NCBI RefSeq assembly: GCF_033880585.1
Contig: NZ_CP137624.1
Span: forward strand, 744,001 to 808,000
Length of the DNA: 64,000 nucleotides
Direction of reading: 5' to 3'
From: Lysinibacillus louembei
GTDB taxonomy: Bacteria; Bacillota; Bacilli; Bacillales_A; Planococcaceae
Under the pieces are notes generated by a model that made no database searches, was not told where the DNA came from, and saw only the letters and a program-made list of their open reading frames with translations. Both the position numbers and the translations under genes were made by a program. Position 1 is the first letter of the stretch, and every line of letters begins with the position of its first letter. This document shows, one piece after another, positions 61,806 to 64,000 of this stretch.

Positions 61806-63116
61806 CTAACTATAACGCTTGGCAATCTGAAGCAATGGATCCCATACACCATTAAACGGTGGCGAATAGGATAAATCAATATCTAATAAATCGGGCAAGG
61901 TCATCTCTGCCGCTAGTGCCGTCGCAAAAACATCGATGCGCTTATCAACACCTGCGCCAACCGCCTGTAAGCCAAGTAATTTTTGCGTATCTTTTTGTAC
62001 AACCATGCGCAAATAAATCGGCTGTGCATCAGGATAATAGCCTGCAATATGATTCGCTTTATGTGTATAAACATCGTACGCAAGCCCAAGCTTGTCTGCA
62101 TCCTTTGATGTAACACCCGTCATGCCAATCCCTATGTCGAAAAACTTCAAAATCGCAGTGCCTGCCACTCCTTTAAAGCTTGTTGCCTTGCCAGCCATAT
62201 TAAGCCCTGCTACACGTCCTTGTTTATTCGCAGTTGTGCCTAGCGCAACATAGTCATATTCGCCTTTTACATAATGGAAATGCGCTACGCAATCCCCTGC
62301 TGCATAAACATTTGGTAGCGATGTTTGCATATGCTCATCGACAATAATGGCACCATTATCCCATTGTTTTAGCTGGTCTGCAAAAGCCGTATTTGGTTTA
62401 ATTCCTGTTGCGACAATGACAAGGTCTGTTGGATAGCTACCTTGCTCCGTTACAACAGCCTCCACCTGCTTTATTCCTGTAAAACCTGTCACCTGTTCAT
62501 TCAATAACACTTCCACACCTTGCTTCTGTGCCTCAGCTAACACATGCTCAGCTAGCTGTTCATCAAGCAGTGACATAAGCTGTTTACCACGATGAATTAG
62601 ACGCACTGCCAAATTGCGTTCTCTCATCGCCTCTACCACTTCAAGCGCAATATAGCCTGCCCCTAATACCGTAACATGATGTACATTTTGCAGGCTTTCT
62701 AGCAATTCATGCATTTGTGGAATCGTTTTTACCGTATGGATATTTTCCAAATGTGTGCCATCCCAATCAGGCATCGTCGGACTGGCACCTGTAGCGATTA
62801 ATAATTTATCATATGGCACAGTAAAGGGCTCATCTTGATATTGCCCTTTCACAACCTGTGCCTCAAAGTCAATCTCCTGCACCTCATGTCGAATACGTGC
62901 ATCAATACCTCTTTTGCGAAACTCTAGCGCAGAACGTGCAATTAAATTTTCCGGAGAGGAAATGCGCCCATCAATTACATACGGTAGCCCACATTGCCCA
63001 TATGAGTAAATCTCCCCACGTTCAAGTGCTGTAATTTCTGCCTCCTCTACATTGCGTAAAATTTCCATTGCCGCACTCATACCAGCAGCATCTCCACCAA
63101 TAATGACATACTTCAT
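61806..63116 (-). CDS. CoA-disulfide-reductase-like FAD/NAD(P)H oxidoreductase
   Basis: A 436-residue pyridine nucleotide-disulfide oxidoreductase. The FAD motif is IIGGDAAGMSAA at about 5-16. C42 in YGQCGLPYVI matches the single redox cysteine of CoA-disulfide reductases and NADH oxidases. The NAD-binding VLGAGYIALEV and the AAGDCVAHFHY FAD-ribityl motif follow. The open frame starts at 63224, but the ATG at 63116, preceded by a GGGAG ribosome binding site, begins with the FAD motif. It is separated by 50 bp from the DUF418 gene on the same strand and may share its transcript. Confidence 0.9.
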   Translation of the reverse strand: MKYVIIGGDAAGMSAAMEILRNVEEAEITALERGEIYSYGQCGLPYVIDGRISSPENLIARSALEFRKRGIDARIRHEVQEIDFEAQVVKGQYQDEPFTVPYDKLLIATGASPTMPDWDGTHLENIHTVKTIPQMHELLESLQNVHHVTVLGAGYIALEVVEAMRERNLAVRLIHRGKQLMSLLDEQLAEHVLAEAQKQGVEVLLNEQVTGFTGIKQVEAVVTEQGSYPTDLVIVATGIKPNTAFADQLKQWDNGAIIVDEHMQTSLPNVYAAGDCVAHFHYVKGEYDYVALGTTANKQGRVAGLNMAGKATSFKGVAGTAILKFFDIGIGMTGVTSKDADKLGLAYDVYTHKANHIAGYYPDAQPIYLRMVVQKDTQKLLGLQAVGAGVDKRIDVFATALAAEMTLPDLLDIDLSYSPPFNGVWDPLLQIAKRYS

Positions 63117-63166
63117 CGCAATCACTCCCTTTATTTCATGATACATGAATTGCGATGAAATTGTGC

Positions 63167-64000
63167 CTAAATTGTTTGTGTGCCTGGCACTTTTTGTTTT
63201 GGTTTCCCTGTCATCCAACGCCACAATTTCTCCAACGGCCCAATATTAAAGAACTTAAAATAAATTACGCTAAATACAATCTGAATAGCAAAGACCATTG
63301 GCGCAATCACTACGACATCCTTTGAATTCACTACTTCAATTCCCATTACCGACATAATTGCTAAAGCAATAAAGCTTTGTGCAATATAGTTTGTTAATGC
63401 CATGCGCCCAACCTTTGCAACAGGCTGAAATAGCTTGATTGCTGTTGGGTGAGAGAAAATCCAAAATGCCAAAATTAAATAGCAATACGTAATGGGTAAT
63501 GTACCTAGCGTTATGATGTCCATTAATTGTTTGTTATTGCCCATTGATGCAAACCAAATCCATAGCATACTCCCTACTGCAAATGGTAACAGCACAATAA
63601 ATAACGTTTTTAATTGCTTTACTTCTTTTACACTTTGAATCCACCCTGCCTTGGACACATAAAAGCCAGATAAAAACATAATAAATACAAGCATTGAATC
63701 ATTGCTAAAAAGGCTTGTAACAAATGAATCAGTTGCAGGAACAAACAGCGGTAATGCCGTTGCGACCAAGTGAACAGCGATAATTCCTATTAACCAATTG
63801 CGAATCGTCTTCAAGCTTGCTTTATAAAATGGCAGCAATAAAAAGCCTATCACTGCATAAAAGACTAAAATTGAGCCCCAGAAAATAACAACATGCACAG
63901 CGCCAATTAAAAACAGTGCCAATAAACGTCTAGCAAAACGCCATCTTGGCTTATCTCCACGGGCCTCAGCACGTGATGCAAAAATATAAAAGCCTACCCC
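63167..64000 (-). CDS. DUF418 family membrane protein, 5' end beyond the window
   Basis: At least 278 codons, open in frame to the window edge, so the start lies beyond 64000. The visible part has about seven TM segments, with SRAEARGDKP and then RRLLALFLIGAVHVVIFWG near the visible N-terminus, and the DUF418 core KVGRMALTNYIAQSFI near the C-terminus. DUF418 proteins (YeiB, YxaH type) are integral membrane proteins of uncertain role. The end, VPGTQTI, comes from a short repeated DNA element (63170-63190). Confidence 0.8.
   Translation of the reverse strand, partial: GVGFYIFASRAEARGDKPRWRFARRLLALFLIGAVHVVIFWGSILVFYAVIGFLLLPFYKASLKTIRNWLIGIIAVHLVATALPLFVPATDSFVTSLFSNDSMLVFIMFLSGFYVSKAGWIQSVKEVKQLKTLFIVLLPFAVGSMLWIWFASMGNNKQLMDIITLGTLPITYCYLILAFWIFSHPTAIKLFQPVAKVGRMALTNYIAQSFIALAIMSVMGIEVVNSKDVVVIAPMVFAIQIVFSVIYFKFFNIGPLEKLWRWMTGKPKQKVPGTQTI
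63170..63190 (-). repeat. 21-bp dispersed motif, copy 2 (inside the DUF418 3' end)
   Basis: AATTGTTTGTGTGCCTGGCAC matches 57315-57335 at 19 of 21 bases, same orientation, again at the end of a minus-strand gene. Confidence 0.6.

Overview
The window looks like a chromosomal segment of an AT-rich Gram-positive member of the Bacillales, most like Lysinibacillus or a related Planococcaceae. The grounds are strong AGGAGG-type ribosome binding sites, several S-layer-homology (SLH) surface proteins, a PerR-like box before a catalase gene, GntR and LacI regulators, and an IS1182-type insertion sequence. The genus is inferred from gene content only. No rRNA, tRNA or CRISPR array was seen.

Layout. 1-10.3 kb: oxidative-stress genes (ahpC, ahpF, a catalase), a DJ-1/PfpI protein, a three-gene ABC exporter and an SLC13-type carrier. 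10.3-15.6 kb: an AEC carrier, a divergent pair of SLH proteins and a VanZ-RDD membrane protein. 15.7-26.4 kb: a ten-gene minus-strand operon led by a GntR/FCD regulator. It holds a TRAP transporter (dctP, dctQ, dctM), two aldehyde dehydrogenases, an iron and a zinc alcohol dehydrogenase, a CaiB-type CoA-transferase and a CitE-type lyase. Read together: import, oxidation of an alcohol to an acid, CoA activation, then C-C cleavage. 26.7-35.2 kb: a chemoreceptor, a probable decayed channel gene, a 1468-residue SLH protein and a CAP-domain exoprotein.

35.2-47.2 kb: a second TRAP region. A minus-strand operon (aldehyde dehydrogenase, two polyol-type dehydrogenases, a tartrate/D-malate dehydrogenase-like enzyme, dctP, dctQ, dctM) diverges from a LacI regulator, a phosphofructokinase-family enzyme and a split transketolase. 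Two near-identical LacI-type palindromes precede the last two transcription units, and a different palindrome sits just after the -10 of the minus operon. One dehydrogenase in this operon has a clear 3' frameshift.

47.3-64 kb: a gamma-glutamyltransferase-like protein, a papain-fold-like protein, an unknown helical protein, an acetamidase/formamidase and a two-component system. A complete IS1182-like element (55069-56895) lies directly behind the kinase gene. Then come a YxdLM-YxeA-like ABC module, a compact AT-rich locus encoding an exported protein of unknown function and a small membrane protein, a CoA-disulfide-reductase-like flavoprotein, and a DUF418 membrane protein cut by the window edge.

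Most start sites were refined from Shine-Dalgarno spacing; each change is stated in the entry. The strongest candidates for new biology are the two TRAP-centred catabolic operons and their regulation, and the small exported-protein locus at 60.4-61.8 kb.
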